Assembly: GCA_903838035.1 (NCBI GenBank)
Contig: CAILWW010000067.1
Location: forward strand, 1-52,149
Reading direction: 5' to 3'
From: an uncultured Actinomycetes bacterium
Lineage (GTDB): Bacteria > Actinomycetota > Actinomycetes > Nanopelagicales > Nanopelagicaceae
DNA length: 52,149 nt
Below the pieces are notes generated by a model. The model ran no database searches. It was not told the origin of the DNA and was given only the letters and a program-made list of their open reading frames with translations. Positions 9,600 to 17,132 of the stretch are shown here, one piece after another. The position numbers were made by a program, and so were the translations under genes. Position 1 is the stretch's first letter. Every line of letters starts with the position of its first letter.

Positions 9600-10204
9600 A
9601 GTAATTTCAGTTCAGTACATAACCATCGCTGGTCGACGCCTTCAAAGCGTAGGACCAGCGATTTTATTCTCACTCCAAATCGCATCGTAACGACCACCTC
9701 GGCTACACCATCAATTGGTGCCGCGATATATATCCTTCGGATTTTTGGTGGCTCGAGCTTTTGCTTTGATACAGCCAGCTCTTGGAAAACTCTTCGATGG
9801 GCGAATCGGGTGAGTTGGGATGGCGATCGCTTTCCGCTCCAAATTTCGATGAGTGACAAAATAAATCTGCTTACCCAATCTCTGATTTCAGGAAGCTCGG
9901 CGGAGGCGGTGGGTCTGCCATATAAGCCATCATCTGGATCAATAGCCTCTTCCCCCTCCAGCCAATCTGGGGTTGGTACCAAATAGAGTTTTGGCAGGAT
10001 GGTTTGCGAAATCTCCTCGACAATCCGCTCTCGATCCTCAAAATCGAAGGTGGGTTGCAGATTTGGATGGACGCGCTCTGGATAACCTACTTCGGGCTGA
10101 ATAAATATCTCTGCTTTCATGGATGGACTATCTAGCGAATATCTCGATAGCAATACCTCCAAAAGGATGAGATCGGTGATCTTTGGAATATCTCGCTTCA
10201 GCAC
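9596..10204 (-). CDS. Rv3235 family protein (DUF6459-like)
   Basis: A 202-residue protein of unknown function, convergent with secA. The C-terminal third resembles the Rv3235/DUF6459 family: a helical segment [18 protein letters not shown], then [10 protein letters not shown], then a small beta domain ending in [16 protein letters not shown]. The N-terminal half is charged and low in recognisable structure. The likely start is GTG at 10204; no strong ribosome binding site was seen, so the start could differ. A gene of this family lies close to secA in many actinomycetes, which supports the call. No catalytic residues are evident and a structural or adaptor role cannot be excluded. Confidence 0.7.
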   Translation of the reverse strand: MLKRDIPKITDLILLEVLLSRYSLDSPSMKAEIFIQPEVGYPERVHPNLQPTFDFEDRERIVEEISQTILPKLYLVPTPDWLEGEEAIDPDDGLYGRPTASAELPEIRDWVSRFILSLIEIWSGKRSPSQLTRFAHRRVFQELAVSKQKLEPPKIRRIYIAAPIDGVAEVVVTMRFGVRIKSLVLRFEGVDQRWLCTELKLL

Positions 10205-10255
10205 TCTGTGGATAGCGCAAGGCGCAGGTAGGCAAGTTGCAGATATTCATCTCCT

Positions 10256-10858
10256 ATGAAAATAAAGAACCCATATCCATCGACAACCCGGAGCTATTTT
10301 GCAATCGGCCTATTGCTCCTCTCGCTAATATCCGCATTTCTCATAGTTCAGGCATCCGAGAAAAATATTGCGGTTTGGTCAGCTAAGAAGGATTTAGCGA
10401 TTGGAGAGAGAATCACTCCCGCTAGCCTGATTATCAGCAAGGTGCTCTTGCCCAATAATTCGGCGCTTTATCTCGCCGCTAAATCCTCCATCCTCGGAAA
10501 GACCGTTATCCGCCCCATTGGAAGTGGAGAGCTACTTCCAAGGAGTTCACTCTCCGAGCAGACATCAGGGCTGATTGTTAGAGGCCTACCACTTCAAATT
10601 TCCAGAAATGACTTACCGGCAGATCTCGCGGCCGGTCAATTGATTGATATCTATGCTCTTCCACAGCGAAGCTCCGCAGCGACCGGAAATAGTGATGTAA
10701 CCCTTGTAGCCGGTTCGGTTCGGGTTGAATCAATAGATACCAAATCTCGAGACCTAGGTGGAGCCATTGGAATCGTCGTACAGGTACGAGAGAACCAAGT
10801 ACTTCCAATTCTGGTAGATACCGCTAATTCCAGAATCGTGGTGGCCCGAAGTGCATAA
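10256..10858 (+). CDS. SAF domain protein, CpaB/RcpC-like
   Basis: A 200-residue membrane-anchored protein. A single N-terminal TM segment (about 15-32) is followed by a SAF domain with the usual start (IAVWSAKKDLAIGERITPASL, read as two pieces across residues 38-60) and GSGELLPRSSL near 92-102. CpaB proteins line the outer side of Flp/Tad pilus machines, and SAF domains also occur in flagellar FlgA. The last 8 bases overlap the following CpaE-like gene, so the two form a unit. No pilin, secretin, CpaF/TadA ATPase or TadB/C platform protein was found in the window, so a complete pilus locus is not present here. Confidence 0.75.
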   Translation: MKIKNPYPSTTRSYFAIGLLLLSLISAFLIVQASEKNIAVWSAKKDLAIGERITPASLIISKVLLPNNSALYLAAKSSILGKTVIRPIGSGELLPRSSLSEQTSGLIVRGLPLQISRNDLPADLAAGQLIDIYALPQRSSAATGNSDVTLVAGSVRVESIDTKSRDLGGAIGIVVQVRENQVLPILVDTANSRIVVARSA

Positions 10859-11876
10859 TGAGATTCCAGTCTGGGAGGTAATTACTGCAATTAAGAGCGC
10901 CGAAAATGAAGATTATCTGGCGCAACTACTCTTTTCGCAGGGGTGGCCAATTCGTTATCGCGCCATTGCATTTGACGGGGTTTTGAATTTCCTGATGAAT
11001 AGTGAGGTGAGAGCGAGAACAGTCTTGCTCTACACATCAGATTTTCCGGGGCTCGATCGCGAGCGAATAGCAGAATTACATAGTGATGAATTGATTTGGA
11101 TCTGCATGGATGGGCTAACCATGAACTCTCATGCAATCATGGTTTATATTCGCAACCAAGTGCGTGAGCCGATCTATCAACAACCAACGACACTTCCAGC
11201 CAGCGCGATGAAGGCGGTAACCATTAGTGGCACACCCGGCGCCCCCGGGAGAAGTTCAATTGCACTCGCACTCTCGCATTACCTCGCCCAAGGCGCCCCA
11301 CATTCAACGGTGGAACTCATCGATGCCGATCTGCAAGCGCCATCGCTGAGTTATTACTTTTCTCAGAGCGAGCGACCATCGAATTTGAAATTAATTTCAT
11401 TGGACCGCGCGAAGAGACCGCAAGAAATTTCGCTCACCGCTCCCTATTCCATAGTCGATACCGGCGCACTTAAATCACTTCGAGATGTGATGACGGATCG
11501 TCGATGGCAAGGAGGGCTACTTAATTCGGTCATAGAGAAGAGCGATCAACTCATTTACGTTGTTGGAGTCAATCCGCTGGGACTCTTACATCTGGAGGCA
11601 TTTATTCGAGATGCTCCAGTCATTACATCAGGATTGAAGATCTCCTTTCTCCTCAACCAGCTAGGAAATTCCCGGATGGACCGTTCTGTCCATGAAAAAT
11701 TTAGCTCCCTCGTTGAAGGGCGAGAATCCTTCACGCTCCAAAAAGGGGGAGTAGGCGTATTTGATAAAGGTAAGAGCTCGCACCGTGAGATTGCTACGAT
11801 TGCCACTCAACTTGGATTAGAGGAAGGGCAGCCATGGGCGCGATCGACGACATCATCACGACCCAGACGGCCCTAA
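10851..11876 (+). CDS. CpaE/TadZ-like MinD-family protein with a degenerate P-loop
   Basis: A 341-residue protein. Residues 1-115 form a receiver-like N-terminal region; residues 120-330 form a MinD/ParA-type fold. The P-loop reads GTPGAPGRSS (127-136): the Walker lysine is replaced by arginine. The downstream IDADLQAPSLSYYF (DxD switch) is kept. Such decay is known among TadZ/CpaE localisation factors, which often bind nucleotide without cycling it. The start is GTG at 10851 within the end of the SAF gene; the last 43 nt overlap the sensor kinase gene, so translation of the three genes is probably coupled. A role in placing an envelope complex is inference. Confidence 0.72.
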   Translation: MHNEIPVWEVITAIKSAENEDYLAQLLFSQGWPIRYRAIAFDGVLNFLMNSEVRARTVLLYTSDFPGLDRERIAELHSDELIWICMDGLTMNSHAIMVYIRNQVREPIYQQPTTLPASAMKAVTISGTPGAPGRSSIALALSHYLAQGAPHSTVELIDADLQAPSLSYYFSQSERPSNLKLISLDRAKRPQEISLTAPYSIVDTGALKSLRDVMTDRRWQGGLLNSVIEKSDQLIYVVGVNPLGLLHLEAFIRDAPVITSGLKISFLLNQLGNSRMDRSVHEKFSSLVEGRESFTLQKGGVGVFDKGKSSHREIATIATQLGLEEGQPWARSTTSSRPRRP

Positions 11877-13291
11877 CCGATGCCGATAAAGAGCGCTTGG
11901 CCGAACTTGTCGCGGATTGGTCGCTGCTGGCCGATCTCTCTTTTGCCGATCTCATTCTCTGGGTCCCTAAGCGGAGAGATTATGCGAGCTGGCCGGAGGG
12001 CTATGTGGCGATGGCACATATTCGCCCCACCACCGCCGCCACCGTCTTTACCCATGATGTAGTTGGCGAGACCCTGCAATATGGCAGTAATCCGTATATA
12101 GATCACGCGCTCTCTAAAGGTGAGATTGTTCGAGATACTGAACCTACATTGGTAGATGACCTCCTTATTAAATTAGAGACCGTCCCTGTTCTCTTTGAAG
12201 ATCGCGTGATTGCGGTTATTACCCGTCACCGAAACGCTGAACAAATGCGATCACCTGCAAGGCTCGAGCTCAACTATCGCGAGATCGCCCACAATATTTA
12301 CCGCATGATTGCCGAAGGAACTTTTCCGGTACAGAACTCTATCTACCGGGCCGAGAGCGCCCCGCGCTTGGGCGATGGACTTATTCGCCTTAATGCGCAA
12401 GGTGTCGTCACTTACGCCAGCCCCAATGCTCGCTCCGCACTTATCCGGGCTGGATGGGATCAGGAACTCGAAGGAGAGAACCTTGGCTCCATCATCGATA
12501 GCGTAAAACGAGCAGCCAGTACTCCTACTGAAGAGTCATGGCAAGTCATCACCAGTGGTAAATATTTACGACGAGAAGAATTTGAAAATGAAAACGGAAT
12601 TTTTGATTTACTGGTGATTCCTCTGGTGGAAGGCTCTGTGGGAATAGGTGCGATTGCGTTACTGCACAATGTGACAGAACTTCGCCGCCGCGATCGCGCC
12701 TTAGTTTCAAAAGATGCCACCATTCGAGAAATTCATCATCGCGTGAAAAATAATCTCCAAACTGTATCTGCCTTGCTCCGACTTCAATCTCGTCGGGTAG
12801 AGGATCCAATCGCATCCATCGCGCTAGCCGAGGCGGTCAGACGCGTTGCCTCTATCGCGATCGTCCATGAAACCCTCTCCGCCAGTTCGGCCGAGACCGT
12901 CGCATTTGATGAGGTCTATGACCGAATCGTTCATAACGCGATTGAACTTAGTTCGCGTCCCATCACCGTCTCCAAGGAGGGGGAGTTTGGAACCTTTGAC
13001 TCGCAAACCGCTACGCCGCTTGCCCTGGTGATTACCGAGCTAATTCATAATGCGCTCGAACATGGACTGGAAATTTCCGGCGACTCATTAATTGTTAGCG
13101 CAGAACGTACTGCTTCCGGCACAGTTGTGAAAGTAATGGATAACGGAGCCGGACTTCCCGAAGGTTTTGATTGGGATAAGTCCTCGAATCTCGGACTTCA
13201 GATTGTGAAGACTTTGACTGAGAATGAACTCAAAGGAAAAATTGAATTAGTGCGCGAAGGCGAGCTGACTAAAGCCGTACTGACTTTTTAA
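11834..13291 (+). CDS. pdtaS: cytosolic sensor histidine kinase, PdtaS type
   Basis: A 485-residue soluble kinase with no TM segment. In order: a GAF-like domain (about 10-155), a PAS-like domain (about 178-282), and a HisKA_2/HWE-type kinase core with the phosphorylation motif EIHHRVKNNLQ (His301/His302) and an HATPase domain ending in DNGAGLPEGF and SNLGLQIVKTL. In Mycobacterium PdtaS signals to the ANTAR-type antiterminator PdtaR, which is not in this window. A WhiB1-type gene next to it is the same pairing as Rv3220c-Rv3219. The ATG at 11834 lies 43 nt inside the CpaE-like gene, an unusually long coupling overlap. Confidence 0.9.
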   Translation: MGAIDDIITTQTALTDADKERLAELVADWSLLADLSFADLILWVPKRRDYASWPEGYVAMAHIRPTTAATVFTHDVVGETLQYGSNPYIDHALSKGEIVRDTEPTLVDDLLIKLETVPVLFEDRVIAVITRHRNAEQMRSPARLELNYREIAHNIYRMIAEGTFPVQNSIYRAESAPRLGDGLIRLNAQGVVTYASPNARSALIRAGWDQELEGENLGSIIDSVKRAASTPTEESWQVITSGKYLRREEFENENGIFDLLVIPLVEGSVGIGAIALLHNVTELRRRDRALVSKDATIREIHHRVKNNLQTVSALLRLQSRRVEDPIASIALAEAVRRVASIAIVHETLSASSAETVAFDEVYDRIVHNAIELSSRPITVSKEGEFGTFDSQTATPLALVITELIHNALEHGLEISGDSLIVSAERTASGTVVKVMDNGAGLPEGFDWDKSSNLGLQIVKTLTENELKGKIELVREGELTKAVLTF

Positions 13292-13297
13292 AAGTTT

Positions 13298-13567
13298 TTA
13301 GAACTGGTTTTGGGCTTCCATCATGCGAGCACGGTTGCGGGCTGCGCGTCGCTTCAGTGCACGACGTTCATCTTCAGATAGTCCGCCCCAGACGCCGGCA
13401 TCTTGACCACTCTCAAGCGCCCAGGCAAGGCAGGCCTCTTTCACAACACAGCGGTTGCAGACCTTTTTAGCTTCTTCGATTTGGGCCAAAGCTGGACCGG
13501 TATTGCCAACAGGGAAGAAGAGTTCTGGATCTTCTTCTCGGCAAGCTGATTCGTGTCGCCAGTCCAT
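13298..13567 (-). CDS. WhiB family iron-sulfur transcriptional regulator (WhiB1 type)
   Basis: An 89-residue Wbl protein. The 4Fe-4S ligands are Cys9, Cys37, Cys40 and Cys46, followed by the GVWGG turn (58-62) and a basic tail (RRALKRRAARNRARM) for DNA binding. The opening MDWRHESAC and the PELFFPVGNTGPALAQI segment are close to mycobacterial WhiB1, which binds the primary sigma factor and responds to nitric oxide. AAGGAG (13578-13583, reverse strand) lies 10 nt before the ATG at 13567. It faces pdtaS with only a 6-nt gap. An oxidative or nitrosative sensing role is inferred from the family. Confidence 0.95.
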   Translation of the reverse strand: MDWRHESACREEDPELFFPVGNTGPALAQIEEAKKVCNRCVVKEACLAWALESGQDAGVWGGLSEDERRALKRRAARNRARMMEAQNQF

Positions 13568-13747
13568 GCGTTTATTGCTCCTTTAATGGTCAAACAGGGA
13601 AGTGAAGGGGCATAAAGCAAGCGCCGCTTACTGGAGTATTCTCCCGTGAATTCGCTCAGTAAACAAGGATATTCGCAGAGCAATTCTTTAAGTTAATGGG
13701 TGATATCTCACAATTAAATCTCAAATTCACTATTTATTGAGTTTGAG
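13568..13747. other. intergenic region upstream of the WhiB gene
   Basis: About 180 nt between the WhiB start and the 3' end of tRNA-Arg. It must hold the WhiB promoter and leader (reverse strand). I see the WhiB ribosome binding site but no confident promoter box, terminator or small gene. The stretch is richer in A and T near 13680-13740. Confidence 0.5.
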
Positions 13748-13819
13748 TGCCCCCGGCAGGATTCGAACCTGCGCACCCGCCTCCGGAGGGCGGTGCTCTA
13801 TCCCCTGAGCTACGGGGGC
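13748..13819 (-). tRNA. tRNA-Arg (anticodon CCG)
   Basis: A 72-nt cloverleaf on the reverse strand. The acceptor stem is GCCCCCG/CGGGGGC, with an A discriminator. The D arm contains AGCTCAGGGGATAGAGC, the anticodon stem is CCGCC/GGCGG with loop CTCCGGA (anticodon CCG), and the T arm is GCAGG-TTCGAAT-CCTGC. CCA is not encoded. It stands alone, between the WhiB gene and msrA. Confidence 0.95.
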
Positions 13820-13865
13820 TCAGTTCCATTTAACATCGCAAGGCTATCAGTGAAAGAATTAGAGT

Positions 13866-14405
13866 ATGAATTCAACGCCTAATACTTCGCGCGCATACTT
13901 TGCTACTGGATGCTTCTGGGGCGCTGAGCGCAGATTCTGGAAGATTCCTGGTGTACTAGAAACTTCTGTTGGATATATGGGGGGCACGAAAGCGGCGCCC
14001 ACATATGAAGAGGTCTGCACTGGCAGAACCGGCTATGCCGAAACTGTGGAAGTCATCTTTGATCCAACTCAAGTTTCATATTTAAGACTCTTGCAAGAGT
14101 TCTGGACCATGCATGATCCCACCTCTTTAAATCAACAAGGCGGCGATATCGGAACTCAATATCGCAGCGAAATATTCACAACTTCACCTGAGCAAATTGT
14201 TATCGCCGGAGAGAGCAAGTCGATTTACCAAAGCGCCTTGGATCAAGAAGAAATTGGCAAGATCGTTTCACCGATCACACCAGCCGAAGGCAATACCTAT
14301 TGGCGAGCCGAGGAGTATCACCAACGGTACCTCGAGAAAAACCCCAATGGTTATGACTGTCATTCAAGTACCGGCGTTCCATTTCCAGAGATGAGCGCTA
14401 ATTAA
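13866..14405 (+). CDS. msrA: peptide methionine (S)-S-oxide reductase MsrA
   Basis: It reduces the S-epimer of methionine sulfoxide in damaged proteins using thioredoxin. The protein has 179 residues, without a signal peptide, so it is cytosolic. The catalytic motif GCFWG carries Cys17; the segments SVGYMGG and THPTSLN-like MHDPTSLNQQGGDIGTQYRS form the substrate pocket, and a C-terminal Cys near residue 165 (YDCHSSTG) can act as the resolving cysteine. The ATG at 13866 has no clear ribosome binding site. It is convergent with the DNA glycosylase gene, 17 nt apart. Position near WhiB may be coincidental, though both answer to oxidative stress. Confidence 0.95.
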   Translation: MNSTPNTSRAYFATGCFWGAERRFWKIPGVLETSVGYMGGTKAAPTYEEVCTGRTGYAETVEVIFDPTQVSYLRLLQEFWTMHDPTSLNQQGGDIGTQYRSEIFTTSPEQIVIAGESKSIYQSALDQEEIGKIVSPITPAEGNTYWRAEEYHQRYLEKNPNGYDCHSSTGVPFPEMSAN

Positions 14406-14422
14406 CCTTAAGTAAGAGTTAA

Positions 14423-15052
14423 CTATTTAGGTAGTTCGGTTGCGCGCCAGCAATACCAAGCCACCACGCTTTGAAATCCTTCGAATTTCTTTCCCATCAG
14501 GTCGAGCTTGGCGGGCTCTATCTCTTCCTTTAATTTATGTAAACGTTCCCATCCGCGGCGAACCGCGAGATCGCCGACGGGCCACACATCTAATCGACCC
14601 ATATGAAAGATAAGAAACATCTCCACCGTCCATCGCCCAACGCCCCAGAGGGCGGTGAGTTCTTGTGAAATTTCGGCATTAGAGAGTTTGCCAAATTTCT
14701 TAAATTCGATTGACCCACTCAAAGTGGCATGGGTGAGTTCTGAGATTGCCCGAAATTTAGCGCCCGAAACCCCAGCCGTTCGCATTTTGGATTCAGTTAA
14801 TGGAGCTATGGCCTCAGGAGTAATTTTTCCTCCGGCTAAGTCTATAACTCGGGATCGAATCGTATCGGCGGCTTTGATTGCAAGCTGCTGAGAGAGGATT
14901 GAAGTAACCAGCACCTCGTAATGAGTTCGCGTGCTCCGCTTGCGACCGATGGTGCAGAGTTCAGAATTTTCTAGTACTGGGCTAAATCTCTTATCGATTG
15001 CGGCTATCTGGCGCACAATCTGCTTCATTTCGCTTTCTGTAGTTAGCCCCAT
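14423..15052 (-). CDS. DNA-3-methyladenine glycosylase 2-like protein (AlkA/HhH-GPD superfamily)
   Basis: A 209-residue base-excision repair glycosylase from the chosen start. The helix-hairpin-helix LWGVGRWTVEMFL is followed by the catalytic-Asp region DVWPVGDLAVRRG, and an early helix LVTSILSQQLAIKAAD is typical of the superfamily. There are no C-terminal Fe-S cysteines, so it is AlkA-like rather than Nth/MutY-like. Of three in-frame ATGs, the one at 15052 was chosen: an upstream one at 15073 shares its bases with the start of the divergent terC-type gene, and the one at 15028 is also possible. The shared 19-nt start region must carry promoters for both directions. Confidence 0.85.
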   Translation of the reverse strand: MGLTTESEMKQIVRQIAAIDKRFSPVLENSELCTIGRKRSTRTHYEVLVTSILSQQLAIKAADTIRSRVIDLAGGKITPEAIAPLTESKMRTAGVSGAKFRAISELTHATLSGSIEFKKFGKLSNAEISQELTALWGVGRWTVEMFLIFHMGRLDVWPVGDLAVRRGWERLHKLKEEIEPAKLDLMGKKFEGFQSVVAWYCWRATELPK

Positions 15053-15059
15053 AAAACGG

Positions 15060-15065
15060 TACTGT
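15060..15065 (+). promoter_or_regulatory. -10 box TACTGT, leaderless start of the TerC-type gene
   Basis: TACTGT stands 6 nt before the ATG at 15072. It sits in the 19-nt gap between the divergent glycosylase and TerC starts, inside the near-palindrome GGTACTGTAACC, whose reverse strand offers TACAGT for the glycosylase, 8 nt from its ATG. Confidence 0.45.
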
Positions 15066-15071
15066 AACCCC

Positions 15072-15974
15072 ATGAGCTTGAAGGTGTGGGTAATAACCCT
15101 TGCGCTGCTCAGTTTGGTCTTGATTTTTGACCTGGCGATAGCGCTAATCAATCGAAATAAGCCAACCTCTCTCAAGGCGGCGGTGAGCTGGACGCTCTTC
15201 TATGTCGCGCTGGCGATTGGCTTTGGATACTCCCTTGGAATTTGGTCAACCCACATCGCGCGAAGTGAATTCTTTGCCGGGTGGATCACCGAGTACTCAC
15301 TCTCTTTCGATAACCTCTTTGTCTTTATCTTGATCCTGGCGCGATTAAAAGTGGCCAAAGAACGAGAAGAACTAGTGCTGCTGATCGGCATCGTTATCTC
15401 ACTCATTCTCCGGGCCGTCTTTATCGCAGGAGGCTCGCTGCTTATCAATCGATTCTCCTGGATCTTCTTCCTCTTTGGTGGTTTCTTGATTTACACCGCA
15501 ATCCAACTCTTTCGCGAGAGTTCGGAGGAGGAGTGGCGCGAGGGCAGATTCATTACTTTTGTGCGCAATAAAGGCGCTTCAACCTTCGTGGTGGCACTTA
15601 CCGCAATTGCCATTACTAACGTTCTCTTTGCCTTCGATTCCATTCCCGCAATTTTTGGGCTGACGAAAAATCCATACATCATCGTCACGGCAAACCTCTT
15701 CGCCCTTATGGGTCTGCGCCAGCTCTACTTCCTCATCGGGGGCTTGATGGAGAAGTTGATTTATCTCACCGAAGGTTTATCAGTCATTCTGGCCTTCATT
15801 GGCGCCAAATTAGTCTTTGAAGCTTGCGCGGATCAGGGCTGGGAGAAGGTTGCCGGCATCACGGTTCCGCATATCTCACTGACTTTAAGTTTGGCCTTTA
15901 TTGTCGTCGTGCTTCTTTTGACGACCTCCTTCAGTTTGCTTAAAGCGCGACAAATTACGGTGGATAAGGAGTAA
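15072..15974 (+). CDS. TerC family integral membrane protein
   Basis: A 300-residue multi-pass membrane protein with about eight hydrophobic segments. The acidic motif in SLSFDNLFVFILI and the second one in FAFDSIPAIFGLTKNP are the TerC signatures, thought to bind or transport divalent metals (manganese in several bacteria). The ATG at 15072 follows a -10 box at 6 nt; a longer reading upstream would run through the divergent glycosylase gene and has no family similarity. It heads a run of four co-oriented genes with tight spacing (15072-19782). The link between a metal exporter-like protein and sulfur amino acid enzymes is unexplained. Confidence 0.9.
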   Translation: MSLKVWVITLALLSLVLIFDLAIALINRNKPTSLKAAVSWTLFYVALAIGFGYSLGIWSTHIARSEFFAGWITEYSLSFDNLFVFILILARLKVAKEREELVLLIGIVISLILRAVFIAGGSLLINRFSWIFFLFGGFLIYTAIQLFRESSEEEWREGRFITFVRNKGASTFVVALTAIAITNVLFAFDSIPAIFGLTKNPYIIVTANLFALMGLRQLYFLIGGLMEKLIYLTEGLSVILAFIGAKLVFEACADQGWEKVAGITVPHISLTLSLAFIVVVLLLTTSFSLLKARQITVDKE

Positions 15975-15977
15975 TCG

Positions 15978-17132
15978 ATGGTTTATGTTGATGGCTTGCC
16001 GCTCTCCGAGTTACGCAAGCGCTCCAGTACTAAGTGGCGAGATTTCGCACCTGACGTACTTCCTTTGCCCGTTGCGGAGATGGATTTTGAGATTGCAGAA
16101 CCGATTCGGGCGCTACTTCTCGACTTGGTGCAACAATCCGATACCGGCTATTTAGGCTCAATCCCGGAACTTGGGGAGGCGCTTGCTACCTTCACGGCGA
16201 AGCGCTGGAGTTGGAAGATCGAAAGTGAAGATATCTTTCTTGCTACCGATGTTGGGGTCGGAATGGTCGAGATGGCCAGAACGATTGTCCAGCCGGGCGA
16301 CTCAATTCTGATAAATTCACCGGTCTATCACAATTTTAATAATTGGATTGCGGAGTTGAAGTGCATTTCAGTGGACGCGCCGCTAAAGCGCACCGGCGAA
16401 GATAACCTTAACTACGTTCTAGATTTAGCAGCAATCGAGCGAGCCTATGCAGAAGGAATCAAGATTCACTTCCTCTGCAATCCCAGCAACCCAACCGGAA
16501 CCGTCTTTACCAAGTCAGAACTTGCAGAACTCGCTGAACTCGCCAAGAAGTACAACGTCGCTATCTTCAGCGATGAGATTCATGCCCCGCTTACCTTCGC
16601 CGAACCAGTATTCACGCCATTCTTAAATGTCAGTGAAACCGCGCGCGAAGTCGGAATTTGCGTTACCTCTGCCAGTAAGTCCTGGAACTTAGCCGGTCTT
16701 AAGTGCGCACAGATAATCGTTGCTTCCGAGAATCAGCTTGCGCGAGCAAAATCCATGCCGATGGCAGTTCATTGGCGAGCATCCTTATTTGGAGCACTTG
16801 CTGCTGCCGAAGCCTTTAAAAGCGTTGATTGGCTAGATGGGGCACTGGCAGCTATCGATCGAAATCGAAAGTATCTCAAAGAGTTACTCACTAACAATTT
16901 GCCGAGTGTTGGCTATCGCATTCCAGATTGCTCATATCTTGCTTGGCTTGATGTCTCGGCTTTGAACTTGGGCGAGGATCCAGCGGCAATCTTTCTGGAG
17001 AAAGGCAAGGTGGCATTTAATGCTGGTGCGACCTTTGCCCCGGGAAGTGAAGGCTTCGTTCGATTGAATTTTGCAACCAGTACTCAAGTTCTCGATGAAG
17101 CGGTACAACGAATGGTTGCAACGACTCGATGA
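15978..17132 (+). CDS. MalY/PatB-type PLP-dependent cystathionine beta-lyase
   Basis: A 384-residue fold type I PLP enzyme. The cofactor lysine is Lys234 in TSASKSWNLAG; Asp199 in IFSDEIHAPL contacts the pyridine nitrogen; NPSNPTG (168-174) is the substrate-side motif. The sequence fits the MalY/PatB group that cleaves cystathionine to homocysteine, pyruvate and ammonia, rather than general aminotransferases. AAGGAG precedes the ATG at 15978. The next gene overlaps by 4 nt (ATGA). With metB two genes downstream, it would complete transsulfuration from cysteine to homocysteine. Substrate choice is inferred from the family and neighbours. Confidence 0.87.
   Translation: MVYVDGLPLSELRKRSSTKWRDFAPDVLPLPVAEMDFEIAEPIRALLLDLVQQSDTGYLGSIPELGEALATFTAKRWSWKIESEDIFLATDVGVGMVEMARTIVQPGDSILINSPVYHNFNNWIAELKCISVDAPLKRTGEDNLNYVLDLAAIERAYAEGIKIHFLCNPSNPTGTVFTKSELAELAELAKKYNVAIFSDEIHAPLTFAEPVFTPFLNVSETAREVGICVTSASKSWNLAGLKCAQIIVASENQLARAKSMPMAVHWRASLFGALAAAEAFKSVDWLDGALAAIDRNRKYLKELLTNNLPSVGYRIPDCSYLAWLDVSALNLGEDPAAIFLEKGKVAFNAGATFAPGSEGFVRLNFATSTQVLDEAVQRMVATTR

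Noticed and set aside
10851-11876. Flp/Tad pilus operon
   Set aside because: Only CpaB-like and CpaE-like genes are present. No cpaF, tadB, tadC, prepilin peptidase or pilin was found in the window.
14931-15071. 47-residue N-terminal extension of the TerC-type protein
   Set aside because: It overlaps the divergent DNA glycosylase gene, has no TerC similarity, and the ATG at 15072 has a -10 box 6 nt upstream.
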